DNA of 64,000 nucleotides, taken from positions 1 through 64,000 of the forward strand of contig CAMZEK010000003.1 of the NCBI GenBank assembly GCA_947305795.1. The letters are read 5' to 3'. Shown here piece after piece: positions 50,471 to 64,000 of this stretch. Each line of letters opens with the position of its first letter. Position 1 is the stretch's first letter. Below the pieces are notes generated by a model. That model did no database searches. It saw only the letters and a program-made list of their open reading frames with translations, and was not told where the DNA came from. A program made the position numbers and the translations under genes. Origin of the DNA: an uncultured Bacteroidales bacterium (lineage in GTDB: Bacteria > Bacteroidota > Bacteroidia > Bacteroidales > F082).

Positions 50471-51067
50471 TTACAGGCCCTTGACCCACTTTTCCAACGT
50501 GTCTTTTGAGGCGCCGTTCAGCAGTTTGCCTTCTTTCCAGTTAAGGTTGGGATAGGCTGCTTTCAGGTCGCTACAAGCCTGCTTAATGTCGCTTCCGCCT
50601 GAAGTGGCAAAAGGAATGATGGTCTTGCCCGTAAAATCGTAGGCTTCCATGAAAGTGTTAACGATCGTAGGGGCAGTGTACCACCAAATGGGGAAGCCGA
50701 CGTATACGACATCATAGTCAGTCATGTTGGACAGTTTACCTGTGATGGCAGGACGCGAACTCTTGTTGGTCATCTCCAAAGTGGAGCGCGATTTTTTGTC
50801 GCGCCAGTTGAGGTCGGCGTCGGTGTAAGGCTGTTCGGGTCTGATTTCGTGAAGGTCGCCGCCTGATACTTCGGCTAGTTGTCTGGCTACGTTAGCGGTA
50901 ACGCCAGAGGCTGAAAAATAAGCTACTAAGGTTTTCATTTCTTTTTTCTCCTGAGGGTTGGCTACTTGTTTGTTGTCTTTGCTATCTATTTTGTTGTTCT
51001 GTTGGGCGCAGGCCGGAAGGACGATGGCTATGGTGAGCGCAAAGATAAAAGTGAGTTTGTGTGTCAT
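50471..51067 (-). CDS. Flavodoxin-domain lipoprotein
   Basis: 198 residues. Signal peptide with lipobox VLPAC (residues 16-20), then a linker (NNKIDSKDNKQV) and a flavodoxin_4-type domain: TLVAYFSASGVTANVARQLAE is the FMN phosphate-binding region, VYVGFPIWWYTAPTIVNTFM the W-rich flavin-binding loop. It lies next to CapC but is probably an independent redox protein. Membrane attachment of a flavodoxin outside the cytoplasm is unusual but known in Bacteroidales. Confidence 0.88.
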   Translation of the reverse strand: MTHKLTFIFALTIAIVLPACAQQNNKIDSKDNKQVANPQEKKEMKTLVAYFSASGVTANVARQLAEVSGGDLHEIRPEQPYTDADLNWRDKKSRSTLEMTNKSSRPAITGKLSNMTDYDVVYVGFPIWWYTAPTIVNTFMEAYDFTGKTIIPFATSGGSDIKQACSDLKAAYPNLNWKEGKLLNGASKDTLEKWVKGL

Positions 51068-51079
51068 GGTACAATGTAT

Positions 51080-51847
51080 TTAAAAGTCAGATTGCAAAAA
51101 TACTGATTTTTTTCTCACGGGTTGTGCTATTTCTGAAACGCGTAGAGTGGTTGCATCTAAGTGCTTCGTATCTGTCTGAAGCAATTGTTTAAGGGCGCGT
51201 GGAGCGCGTGTAGACCAATACTCTATATTTCGGATGGAATGAAGGTCAGAGCCTGCAATGTTGTAGTAATTCTGCTTAAGGAGCCAGCGAGCCTTGTCCC
51301 TCGCTTCGGAGCCATAGGCACCTGCCACCGACGAGAGGTTTAACTGAAAACGGATATCCTTATTCTTTAGCGCGGTATAGCGTTCCTTGCCCATATATAC
51401 ATAACGTTCGGGGTGGGCTAGCATGGGATAATACCCTTTCTGCTTGATACGAGACAAAATTGCGTCCATATCCATTGGCGGAGTGAAATATGAAGTTTCC
51501 ACCAAAAGTTGGTTATGCTCCTCGCCTAATGTCAACAAATCACCTTGTTCCAACCGCTCTTCAAAAAGAGCATCCATCATATATTCTGCCGCAAGATGTA
51601 ACTTGATTGGCCCTTGGTATGCTTCACAAAGCTCGGCGAAACGTGCTTGCAGATTTGCCGTTGTATTGGGGATATCCTCCATGATATGAGGCGTGCACCA
51701 CACCTCTGCAATGCCAAGCTGAGCATATTGTTCCAGAACTTTCAGCGACACCTCCATTTTTTTCACTCCATCGTCCACTCCGGGAAGTATGTGGGAGTGG
51801 TGGTCAGTGAAGTTGGTGAGCAGGGAAGATATTTTATGGAAAAACAT
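51080..51847 (-). CDS. Tyrosine-protein phosphatase, CpsB/CapC (PHP) family
   Basis: 255 residues. TDHHSHILPGVDDGVKKME is the PHP metal-binding signature (HxH, D-D-G), VWCTPHIMED and MLAHPERYVYM add metal ligands, and AGSDLHSIRN the last. It removes phosphate from the tyrosine-rich tail of the Wzc-type kinase encoded 21 bp upstream, controlling capsule or exopolysaccharide polymer length. The pairing and order are typical. Confidence 0.92.
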   Translation of the reverse strand: MFFHKISSLLTNFTDHHSHILPGVDDGVKKMEVSLKVLEQYAQLGIAEVWCTPHIMEDIPNTTANLQARFAELCEAYQGPIKLHLAAEYMMDALFEERLEQGDLLTLGEEHNQLLVETSYFTPPMDMDAILSRIKQKGYYPMLAHPERYVYMGKERYTALKNKDIRFQLNLSSVAGAYGSEARDKARWLLKQNYYNIAGSDLHSIRNIEYWSTRAPRALKQLLQTDTKHLDATTLRVSEIAQPVRKKSVFLQSDF

Positions 51848-51868
51848 ACAAATTAGAATTCCAAAGAT

Positions 51869-54385
51869 TTAACTCTTTTCTTCTTCCTTGTCATCATCGT
51901 GATAATATCCGCCTCTTTGTCCATATCCATAGGCGCTATGGTAACCGTATTTGCCGCCATATTTGTAACCGTAACGATAACCGTAGCGATAACCGTAACG
52001 ATAACCATAGCGACCATCATTGCCCATAGTGCCATTGAGAACCAGACACATGTTCTTGTATTTGTTTTGCGTGTAAAGGTTCTCAAGCTCGGGTAATAGG
52101 CTGCGTTCCAACAGACCAGCGCGTACCACGAAAATAGTACGGTCAACGTACTTATTAATAATCTGGGGATCGGCCACGATGTCAATGGGGGGACAGTCGA
52201 TAAGTACATAGTCATACTCTTTCCCAAAACGGGTAATCAACTCACCAAATCGCTCAGTTTCAAGCAATTCAGTAGGATTGGGCGGTATGGTACCCACGGG
52301 CAGATAATACAATCCTGGGTAATCAGTACTTGGGATAATAAGCTGATTCAAATCTTCCTCCTGACGGGCAAGATAGTTGGCAATACCTTTTTTCGGTGAG
52401 AAAACGTAAGCCGACAGGGAAGCATGGCGCAAGTCTCCATCAATCACCAGCACTTTCTTTTCCTTGATGGCAAGAGCAATAGCCGAGTTGATGGCAATGA
52501 ACGACTTACCTGATCCTGGGTTGAACGAAGTGAACATAAAGACATTGGAGGCTTTGTCCTTGCTCATAAACTCCAGATTGGTGCGGAACACACGGAACGC
52601 TTCATTGATGACATTACGGCTGCCTTTTTTCACCACCACGTCGCCGGCAAAGCCTTTTTTAACTTCTTGGTCTTTTTGCTCGGTGCGTTTCTTTTTCGCT
52701 TCTTTCTTATGCTTTTTCTGGTCAGATTCGCTGTAAGCCAACGGTATTTCGCCAATAAAAGGCAATGACAGTTTCTCCAAATCCTTGCGGCCACGTATGG
52801 TCGTGTTGAGGCGCTCTTTCAAGTACAGAATAATAGCAGGGATGGCCAAGCCAATCACTAAAGCTATCAATCTAATCCTGGAAGTGTTGGGTTTGGTAGG
52901 CATAAGAGGACCGTTGGGCTCTTCGATAATTCTCGTGTTATAAGCTGTGAAGGCTTGCGACAACTGGTTCTCCTCACGTTTTTGGAGCAGGAAGAGATAA
53001 AGGGACTCTTTCACTTTTTGTTGACGTTCCACCGAAAGCAAATACTTGGCTTGACTAGGATTGGCGGCAAGGCGTTCGTTGATTTGTCGTTCGGTTCCTT
53101 GCAGGCTGGCCAGCTGGTTGCCAAGGGTCACCAATTGGTTGTCAATGCTGGTGATGATGGCCTGGCGTAAGGACGAAAGGTTTTCATCCATATCAACAAC
53201 CAACGGGTTTTCTTCACTACTGTTGGCAGCCAAACTGTTGCGGCGGAGCATCAAACTGTTGTAAGTGTTGATTTGACTTTCAATGTTGCTGCTGTTGATA
53301 CCTGAATTTACAGGCAACAATTGGTCGTTTATTGTCTCACTGACCAGCATGTTCCTAATAAAACGAGTGATGGAAATCTGGTTGGTGATTTCCAGAATAC
53401 GGTCGGTAGTGGCTGAGTTTTGTGTCAGGTACATCCGGGAGACGGCGTTGACGTCGGGCAAAAGGTTTTCGCTCTTGTAGGTGGAGATATCGCTATCCAC
53501 GTCGCCTAGTTCTTGCTCAATCAGCCTCAAACGGTCATCGATAAAGATGGACGTGCTCACCATGATTTGGTTCTTGTCCTGCAGCCATTTGTTGTTGTAA
53601 ACGGCAATCAACATATTGAGGAAATCGTCGGCTCTTCTTTTGGAGATGTCATTGACAGAAAGGGTCATGACATCAGCGTTTTTGGCTGATAATTCGACTT
53701 TCAGTTTTGTCGCATATGTCCGAGCAGCTCTTTCAATGCCAGAATGATGCACATGGATCTTGTCGTATTCAGCATCGCTTTGATAATAGTCGGTAGGACG
53801 GATACACAGCAAACCTATAGGCGTGTTGACCGTATCACCCAAATGGACCATCATGTTGTTGTCTGATATTTCCTCGTTGTTGAGGATGAAATCAGAAAGC
53901 TGTACACCTTCTTTGGTGATTTTCATATCGAATGATAATGAGGCATTGTCAAACGCCCCCAAAAGGTCCACGTTTACAGGCAAGGTCTTGTCATAAAGCA
54001 AGATGGGATGGAAACGGCCGTCTATAGTGTAGTTCATGTCCAAGTGCAAAAGTCGGACGGCTTCTTTGATGATATCAAGAGAGTTGATGGTAAGCAGCTC
54101 GTTGTTGATTTTCACGCCAGAGCTAAAAAATCCCATGTCTGAAAATTCGCTCACATCAATGGCCGACCTGCCTTTTTCATCCGACTTCACCAACAACTTG
54201 GCTGAGCGGGAATAGACGGGTGTGGTCTTATTCAAATAATATGTCGCTAAAACAAGAACCAACACAACGGAAATGACAAACCAATACCAGTGCGAAAGGC
54301 AAAGATAAAATATGGCTTTCACATCGATAGTTTGTTCTTCCTGTGGTTTAGCTTGATTTGTAGGAGTTTTTTGGGGTTCTGCCAT
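51869..54385 (-). CDS. Wzc-like polysaccharide co-polymerase/tyrosine autokinase
   Basis: 838 residues. N-terminal chain-length-determinant domain with a membrane helix (WYWFVISVVLVLVLATYYL), a long coiled-coil periplasmic part, a second helix (RLIALVIGLAIPAIILYL), and a BY-kinase domain: Walker A FNPGSGKSFIAINSA, Walker A' VLVIDGDLRHAS, Walker B VLIDCPPIDIVAD. The tail is a repeat of tyrosine/glycine (YGYRYGYRYGYRYGY) ending acidic. It promotes export and sets polymer length. In operon with Wza (upstream) and CapC (downstream). Glycosyltransferases for the polymer are not in this window. Confidence 0.94.
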   Translation of the reverse strand: MAEPQKTPTNQAKPQEEQTIDVKAIFYLCLSHWYWFVISVVLVLVLATYYLNKTTPVYSRSAKLLVKSDEKGRSAIDVSEFSDMGFFSSGVKINNELLTINSLDIIKEAVRLLHLDMNYTIDGRFHPILLYDKTLPVNVDLLGAFDNASLSFDMKITKEGVQLSDFILNNEEISDNNMMVHLGDTVNTPIGLLCIRPTDYYQSDAEYDKIHVHHSGIERAARTYATKLKVELSAKNADVMTLSVNDISKRRADDFLNMLIAVYNNKWLQDKNQIMVSTSIFIDDRLRLIEQELGDVDSDISTYKSENLLPDVNAVSRMYLTQNSATTDRILEITNQISITRFIRNMLVSETINDQLLPVNSGINSSNIESQINTYNSLMLRRNSLAANSSEENPLVVDMDENLSSLRQAIITSIDNQLVTLGNQLASLQGTERQINERLAANPSQAKYLLSVERQQKVKESLYLFLLQKREENQLSQAFTAYNTRIIEEPNGPLMPTKPNTSRIRLIALVIGLAIPAIILYLKERLNTTIRGRKDLEKLSLPFIGEIPLAYSESDQKKHKKEAKKKRTEQKDQEVKKGFAGDVVVKKGSRNVINEAFRVFRTNLEFMSKDKASNVFMFTSFNPGSGKSFIAINSAIALAIKEKKVLVIDGDLRHASLSAYVFSPKKGIANYLARQEEDLNQLIIPSTDYPGLYYLPVGTIPPNPTELLETERFGELITRFGKEYDYVLIDCPPIDIVADPQIINKYVDRTIFVVRAGLLERSLLPELENLYTQNKYKNMCLVLNGTMGNDGRYGYRYGYRYGYRYGYKYGGKYGYHSAYGYGQRGGYYHDDDKEEEKS

Positions 54386-54452
54386 GACTGTAGGAATAAT
54401 AATTGTTTATGCAAATATACTAGATGCTATATTTTCAGGCCAATTTTTGTTT

Positions 54453-55361
54453 TTATTTGGCTCTTGTCATCAATACTGAGATTGTGGTAGCTACGGAAGC
54501 GAGCAAAGAGACGACAGAAATCCAGAAGGATGCGGATTGAACTGTATTGGCATTGACGGTAGATTCGTTGGCGCGCTTGGCGTTGGGCTCAACGTAAATA
54601 TAGTCATTTTGATGGATGTAATAAGCAGGAGAATTTTGTACGTTGTCGAAAGAGCGCATATCAACGGTATAGGCCAAAAGTTTTCCATTGGAATCAGGAC
54701 GAAGCACCAAAACGTTGTCGCGTTTGCCGTTGATGCTCATATCGCCGGCCATCGACAAGGCATCCAAGAGGGTAATATGGTCGCGGGTAATTCTATATGT
54801 GCCAGGGACTTTCACTTCGCCCATCACGGAGAACTGAAGGTTGACAAATTCTACTGTTACCACGGGGTCGTTAACCAAATTACGGTTGGTCAGTTCGTTC
54901 TTAATATATGCTGACAATTCGTCGCGTGTCTTCCCTGCGGCTTGCACCAAACCCAACACTGGGAAGTCGATAGTGCCATCGGATTTGATAATGTAGCCTG
55001 AAGCACCTTGATTTGTGTTAACCAATTGTTCTTGAGTTTGTCCTAATATACGAGCCGTGTAAGGAAGGTTGAATAAGGCGGTCAGTTCGGGAACTTTGCT
55101 GTTGACGATAATGGAAATTTTGTCTTCGGGACGTAGGCGAATTTCAGGAGTAGGTTGTTCTTCCGTGCCCATAACAATCTGACGGTCTTGTATGTCCTGG
55201 AAATAAGTAATCCTCTTGGAAACATTGCATGATGAAATCAAGAGCATAAGGGCGATTATGAACAAACCGTTACTAGTTAAAATAACGTTTTTTTTGGTCG
55301 GCATAATCTTGCCCTGACCACTTACACCCTTTATAGTTTGATTTTTTGTTTTGAATAACAT
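54453..55361 (-). CDS. Wza-like polysaccharide export lipoprotein
   Basis: 302 residues from 55361; a shorter start at 55304 (MPTKKNVILTSNGL) is also plausible. FIIALMLLISSC is the lipobox, then the poly-export domain (RPEDKISIIVNSKVPELTALF, SDGTIDFPVLGLVQAAGKTRDEL) and a SLBB-like part (FSVMGEVKVPGTYRI). It forms the outer-membrane channel for the polymer made with the Wzc-like protein. Its promoter lies at 55419-55447. Confidence 0.93.
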   Translation of the reverse strand: MLFKTKNQTIKGVSGQGKIMPTKKNVILTSNGLFIIALMLLISSCNVSKRITYFQDIQDRQIVMGTEEQPTPEIRLRPEDKISIIVNSKVPELTALFNLPYTARILGQTQEQLVNTNQGASGYIIKSDGTIDFPVLGLVQAAGKTRDELSAYIKNELTNRNLVNDPVVTVEFVNLQFSVMGEVKVPGTYRITRDHITLLDALSMAGDMSINGKRDNVLVLRPDSNGKLLAYTVDMRSFDNVQNSPAYYIHQNDYIYVEPNAKRANESTVNANTVQSASFWISVVSLLASVATTISVLMTRAK

Positions 55362-55418
55362 AATTAAATCACATTAGTTCAACAAGTTAAAGCTAGGCTT
55401 GAGCCTATTTCGCGAGCC

Positions 55419-55447
55419 AAAGATACGACAAAAATCTCAATTCGCAA
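55419..55447 (-). promoter_or_regulatory. Promoter of Wza-Wzc-CapC operon
   Basis: CAAAGATA at 55419-55426 (TATCTTTG) and CAA at 55445-55447 (TTG), 18 apart, on the minus strand. The leader would be about 50 bases. Confidence 0.6.
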
Positions 55448-55551
55448 GTGTTTTTTTATGAAAAGTGGAAATGCAAGACCAAAAATGGTCGGAAAGGTCT
55501 ATAATTACAAGAATCGAACAAAGGTCAAAAGCCAAGAATAAGATGTGCTTT

Positions 55552-55582
55552 TTGGAAGTGATTGGATAAATTCGTATTTTTG
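55552..55582 (+). promoter_or_regulatory. Promoter of the peroxiredoxin gene
   Basis: TTG at 55552-55554 and TATTTTTG at 55575-55582, spacing 20. It supports the ATG at 55610 over the TTG at 55562, which would lie within the promoter. Confidence 0.7.
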
Positions 55583-55609
55583 CACGCCGTAAACTCAAAT
55601 CTTATTAAG

Positions 55610-56053
55610 ATGCTGCAAAAAGGAACTAAAGCCCCGTATTTTGAGGGAAAAGACGAAAATGGTAATCTCGTGAAACTCACTGATTTTGCTGGTAAGAAAC
55701 TGGTGTTGTATTTCTATCCCAAGGACAGTACGCCAGGCTGCACTGCCGAGGCCTGCGACCTGCGTGACAACTACGAGCGTTTTATCACCTTGGGTTATAG
55801 CATTATCGGCATCAGTCGTGATAGTGCTGCCTCGCATCAACGTTTCATCGCCAAATACAACTTGCCTTTCCACCTCATCGCCGACACCGATTTGACTATT
55901 CTAAAGACTTACGAGGCTTGGGGCGAGAAGAAAATGTATGGCAAGGTGACTGAAGGCACGCTGCGTATCACCTACGTCATCGACGAGGAAGGCACCATCA
56001 TCGACGCTATCGGCAAGGTGGACACTAAGAACCATACAGCACAAATCTTATAA
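55610..56053 (+). CDS. bcp: Thioredoxin-dependent thiol peroxidase (BCP/PrxQ)
   Basis: 147 residues. YPKDSTPGCTAEACDLRDNY holds the peroxidatic cysteine (Cys44) and a second cysteine five residues on (Cys49), typical of PrxQ. The rest (GVSRDSAASH-like GISRDSAASHQRF, FHLIADTD) fits. It reduces hydrogen and organic peroxides with thioredoxin, in the cytoplasm. Complete, own promoter, followed by an acyl-CoA ligase gene after 50 bp. Confidence 0.95.
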   Translation: MLQKGTKAPYFEGKDENGNLVKLTDFAGKKLVLYFYPKDSTPGCTAEACDLRDNYERFITLGYSIIGISRDSAASHQRFIAKYNLPFHLIADTDLTILKTYEAWGEKKMYGKVTEGTLRITYVIDEEGTIIDAIGKVDTKNHTAQIL

Positions 56054-56103
56054 CTCGAAACTCACTTGGGATTAAGAATAATAATAACTCATCAAATATT
56101 ACA

Positions 56104-60115
<4,012 letters not shown>

Positions 60116-60135
60116 TTGGGGTAATACGAAAACAA

Positions 60136-60176
60136 AGAATCCCGAACTGCCATCGACGGTTCGGGATTCTTTTCGT
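60136..60176. terminator. Bidirectional-looking terminator after GH97
   Basis: AGAATCCCGAAC and GTTCGGGATTCT pair around an 11-base loop, followed by TTTTC. It also sits just beyond the 3' end of the converging GNAT-like gene. Confidence 0.85.
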
Positions 60177-60183
60177 AATGGTT

Positions 60184-61299
60184 TCAAATCGTTTTCTTGT
60201 AGGCTCGCCGACGCATAAAAGGCACGGTATGGTAGTCGCCGAATAGCGACTGAACCTTGTAGTTCTCCTCCAACTGCGGGTTGAGGATGACCTTGGAGAC
60301 GTCACGCCGTATACAATTTTCGTGCAGGTACTTGAACAGTAGCAAAGGCACGCCACAGCCCTGATACTTAGGTGCTACGCCTATGATGAGGGCTTCCAAG
60401 GTGTCGTTTTTCTTCAGTGCCTTGAGAATGTGGATGAATCCAAAGGGGAACAGACGCCCGTTGGCCTTTTTCACCGCTTTAGAGAGCGAGGGCACACAAA
60501 ACAGGAATCCTACGGGTTTGTCTTCTTTATTGACGACTACGGCCACGAAATCCTTGTCCAAAATGGGAACGTAGGTGTCCAAGTAGTTCTTTATCTGCTT
60601 GTCGGTCAGAGGTGAGAATCCCATCAGCGGCGCGAAGGCATCGTTATACATGTGGAAGATTTCCATGCCATATTGCTTGCTCATCTGTCTCATGCTCTTA
60701 GGTTGCACCACATGGACGCCATAGCGTTCCTCGATGAGGTGGGCAAATTCGTAGGTGGACGGCAGCTTGCCATCCAAAAGGAGTACGCTTTGTGTCCAGT
60801 CCACGTCCTTCACATAACCCAACTTTTGCAGCATGGTGTCGTAGTAAGGATAGTTGTAAAGGCAAGTGAAGGGGCTGAGGTTTTCATAGCCTTCCACCAA
60901 TAGCCCTTCTTTGTCCATGTCGGTAAAGCCCCACGGCCCAATGATTTCGGTGCAGCCGCGTTCCTTGCCCCAAGTGATGACAGTATCCAACAAGGCTTTC
61001 AGAACCTCTTCATCTTCAATGAAATCGAGCCAACCGAAGCGCACTTTCTTTACGTCCTTATTGGCTTTGTGGTTGATGATGGCAGCCACGCGTCCGACGA
61101 TTTCGTTGTTTTTGTAGGCAAGAAAACAGTCGGCCTCGCAAAAGTCATAGGCACCGTTTTTCTTTGGGTTGAAAGTGTCGTATTCGTCGCCTTCCAAGGC
61201 GGGCACCCAGTTTTCGCAGTTTTTGTAGAGGTGAAGCGGAAAAGCCACAAACTGTTTCATTTGCTTGTGGCTTTCCACTTTGACGATTTGGATTTGCAT
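60184..61299 (-). CDS. GNAT-fold acyltransferase-like protein, copy 2
   Basis: 371 residues, paralog of the gene at 44089-45213: FPLHLYKNCENWVPALEGDEY, FIEDEEVLKALLDTVITWGK, GLLVEGYENLSPFTCLYNYP and GVAPKYQGCGVPLLLFKYL (a GNAT-like acetyl-CoA pyrophosphate loop Q-x-x-G-x-G/V). It lies 3 bases from an ACP gene, which lies 7 from an acyl ligase. The order ligase-ACP-GNAT suggests activation of a fatty acid, loading on ACP and transfer to an amine or hydroxyl; product unknown. Confidence 0.7.
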   Translation of the reverse strand: MQIQIVKVESHKQMKQFVAFPLHLYKNCENWVPALEGDEYDTFNPKKNGAYDFCEADCFLAYKNNEIVGRVAAIINHKANKDVKKVRFGWLDFIEDEEVLKALLDTVITWGKERGCTEIIGPWGFTDMDKEGLLVEGYENLSPFTCLYNYPYYDTMLQKLGYVKDVDWTQSVLLLDGKLPSTYEFAHLIEERYGVHVVQPKSMRQMSKQYGMEIFHMYNDAFAPLMGFSPLTDKQIKNYLDTYVPILDKDFVAVVVNKEDKPVGFLFCVPSLSKAVKKANGRLFPFGFIHILKALKKNDTLEALIIGVAPKYQGCGVPLLLFKYLHENCIRRDVSKVILNPQLEENYKVQSLFGDYHTVPFMRRRAYKKTI

Positions 61300-61302
61300 A
61301 GG

Positions 61303-61551
61303 CTAATGTGTTGCGTTAGCGTGTGAATCAATATAATCAACCACTTCGCCTACCGTCGTGAACTTGGGGTTGCCTTCAAACTTGAACCCAAACTTGTTTT
61401 CGATGGCGAGGCTCAGTAGCAGGATTGTCAACGAGTCGAGACCAATGTCGCGGACGAGTTGCGAATCGTCGTTGATGTTGGAGAAATCGGCTGAAGGTCT
61501 GATTTTTGTCAGGATATCTTTTAGTTCCTCATATATGGTTTCTTTTCTCAT
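61303..61551 (-). CDS. Acyl carrier protein 2
   Basis: 82 residues. DIGLDSLTILLLSLAIENKFGF has the phosphopantetheine site Ser40 in the classic G-L-D-S-L. Divergent from ordinary fatty-acid ACPs and placed between acyl ligase and GNAT-like gene with gaps of 7 and 3 bases, so it is a dedicated carrier for that pathway. Cytoplasmic. Confidence 0.9.
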   Translation of the reverse strand: MRKETIYEELKDILTKIRPSADFSNINDDSQLVRDIGLDSLTILLLSLAIENKFGFKFEGNPKFTTVGEVVDYIDSHANATH

Positions 61552-61558
61552 GACCCAA

Positions 61559-64000
<2,442 letters not shown>

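Overview
The window looks like chromosome of a Bacteroidales bacterium. It carries two surface proteins with type IX secretion (T9SS) C-terminal sorting domains, gliding-type ABC genes gldF/gldG, several Bacteroidota-restricted families (DUF4468, DUF2807, DUF2795, DUF4369/TlpA lipoproteins) and a SusB-like GH97 enzyme. Many start regions carry TAnnTTTG boxes, the Bacteroidota -7 element. The standard code is used, since TGA is a normal stop in many genes.

Layout. 1-7.5 kb (+): end of a T9SS protein, an unknown exported protein, a methyltransferase-like protein, cobalamin adenosyltransferase, DUF2795, then a mostly non-coding 1.4 kb stretch holding a broken HNH/NUMOD gene, and a HExxH-containing exported protein. 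7.6-19.1 kb (-): a long co-directional run gldF-gldG-DUF4340-rlmH-DUF2807 (x2, perfect tandem duplication)-DUF4468-HMG-CoA reductase-GHMP kinase-mvaD-GHMP kinase-GtrA, i.e. a nearly complete mevalonate operon. 19.3-24.1 kb: a small coiled-coil protein (+), then an rRNA/tRNA-type methyltransferase, a pseudouridine synthase with a long [14 protein letters not shown] tail and a fused oligopeptide ABC ATPase (-). 24.5-33.1 kb (+): a 2870-residue multidomain T9SS adhesin. 33.2-36.1 kb (+): promoter, cobalamin riboswitch, nrdD-nrdG. 36.1-39.7 kb (-): ruvC, an AAA/DUF234-type ATPase with a repeated operator-like promoter, radA. 39.8-42.1 kb (+): two paralogous TlpA-like lipoproteins separated by an inverted-repeat element. 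42.1-50.4 kb (-): a lipid block, RND exporter-FakA-FakB(DegV)-GNAT-like-PlsX-ACP-LolA-like. 50.5-55.4 kb (-): Wza-Wzc-CapC capsule export/tyrosine phosphorelay plus a flavodoxin lipoprotein. 55.6-60.1 kb (+): BCP peroxiredoxin, acyl-CoA ligase, GH97. 60.2-64 kb (-): enolase (cut by the window edge)-acyl ligase-ACP-GNAT-like.

The most unusual content is in the spaces between genes. Three different intergenic elements share one architecture: long imperfect terminal inverted arms built of a tandem short word, around a GC-rich or structured centre. One family (about 3.6 kb and 43.9 kb) keeps two internal hairpins with a compensatory base-pair change. A decayed copy of it supplies the start codon and N-terminus of the duplicated DUF2807 lipoprotein. 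In addition, a 43-bp palindromic repeat is inserted in-frame, in two different reading frames, in two mevalonate-pathway genes. At the pathway level the window has two ACP plus GNAT-like acyltransferase pairs, and a fatty-acid kinase/PlsX set that together suggest uptake of free fatty acids and their use for lipid or N-acyl products.
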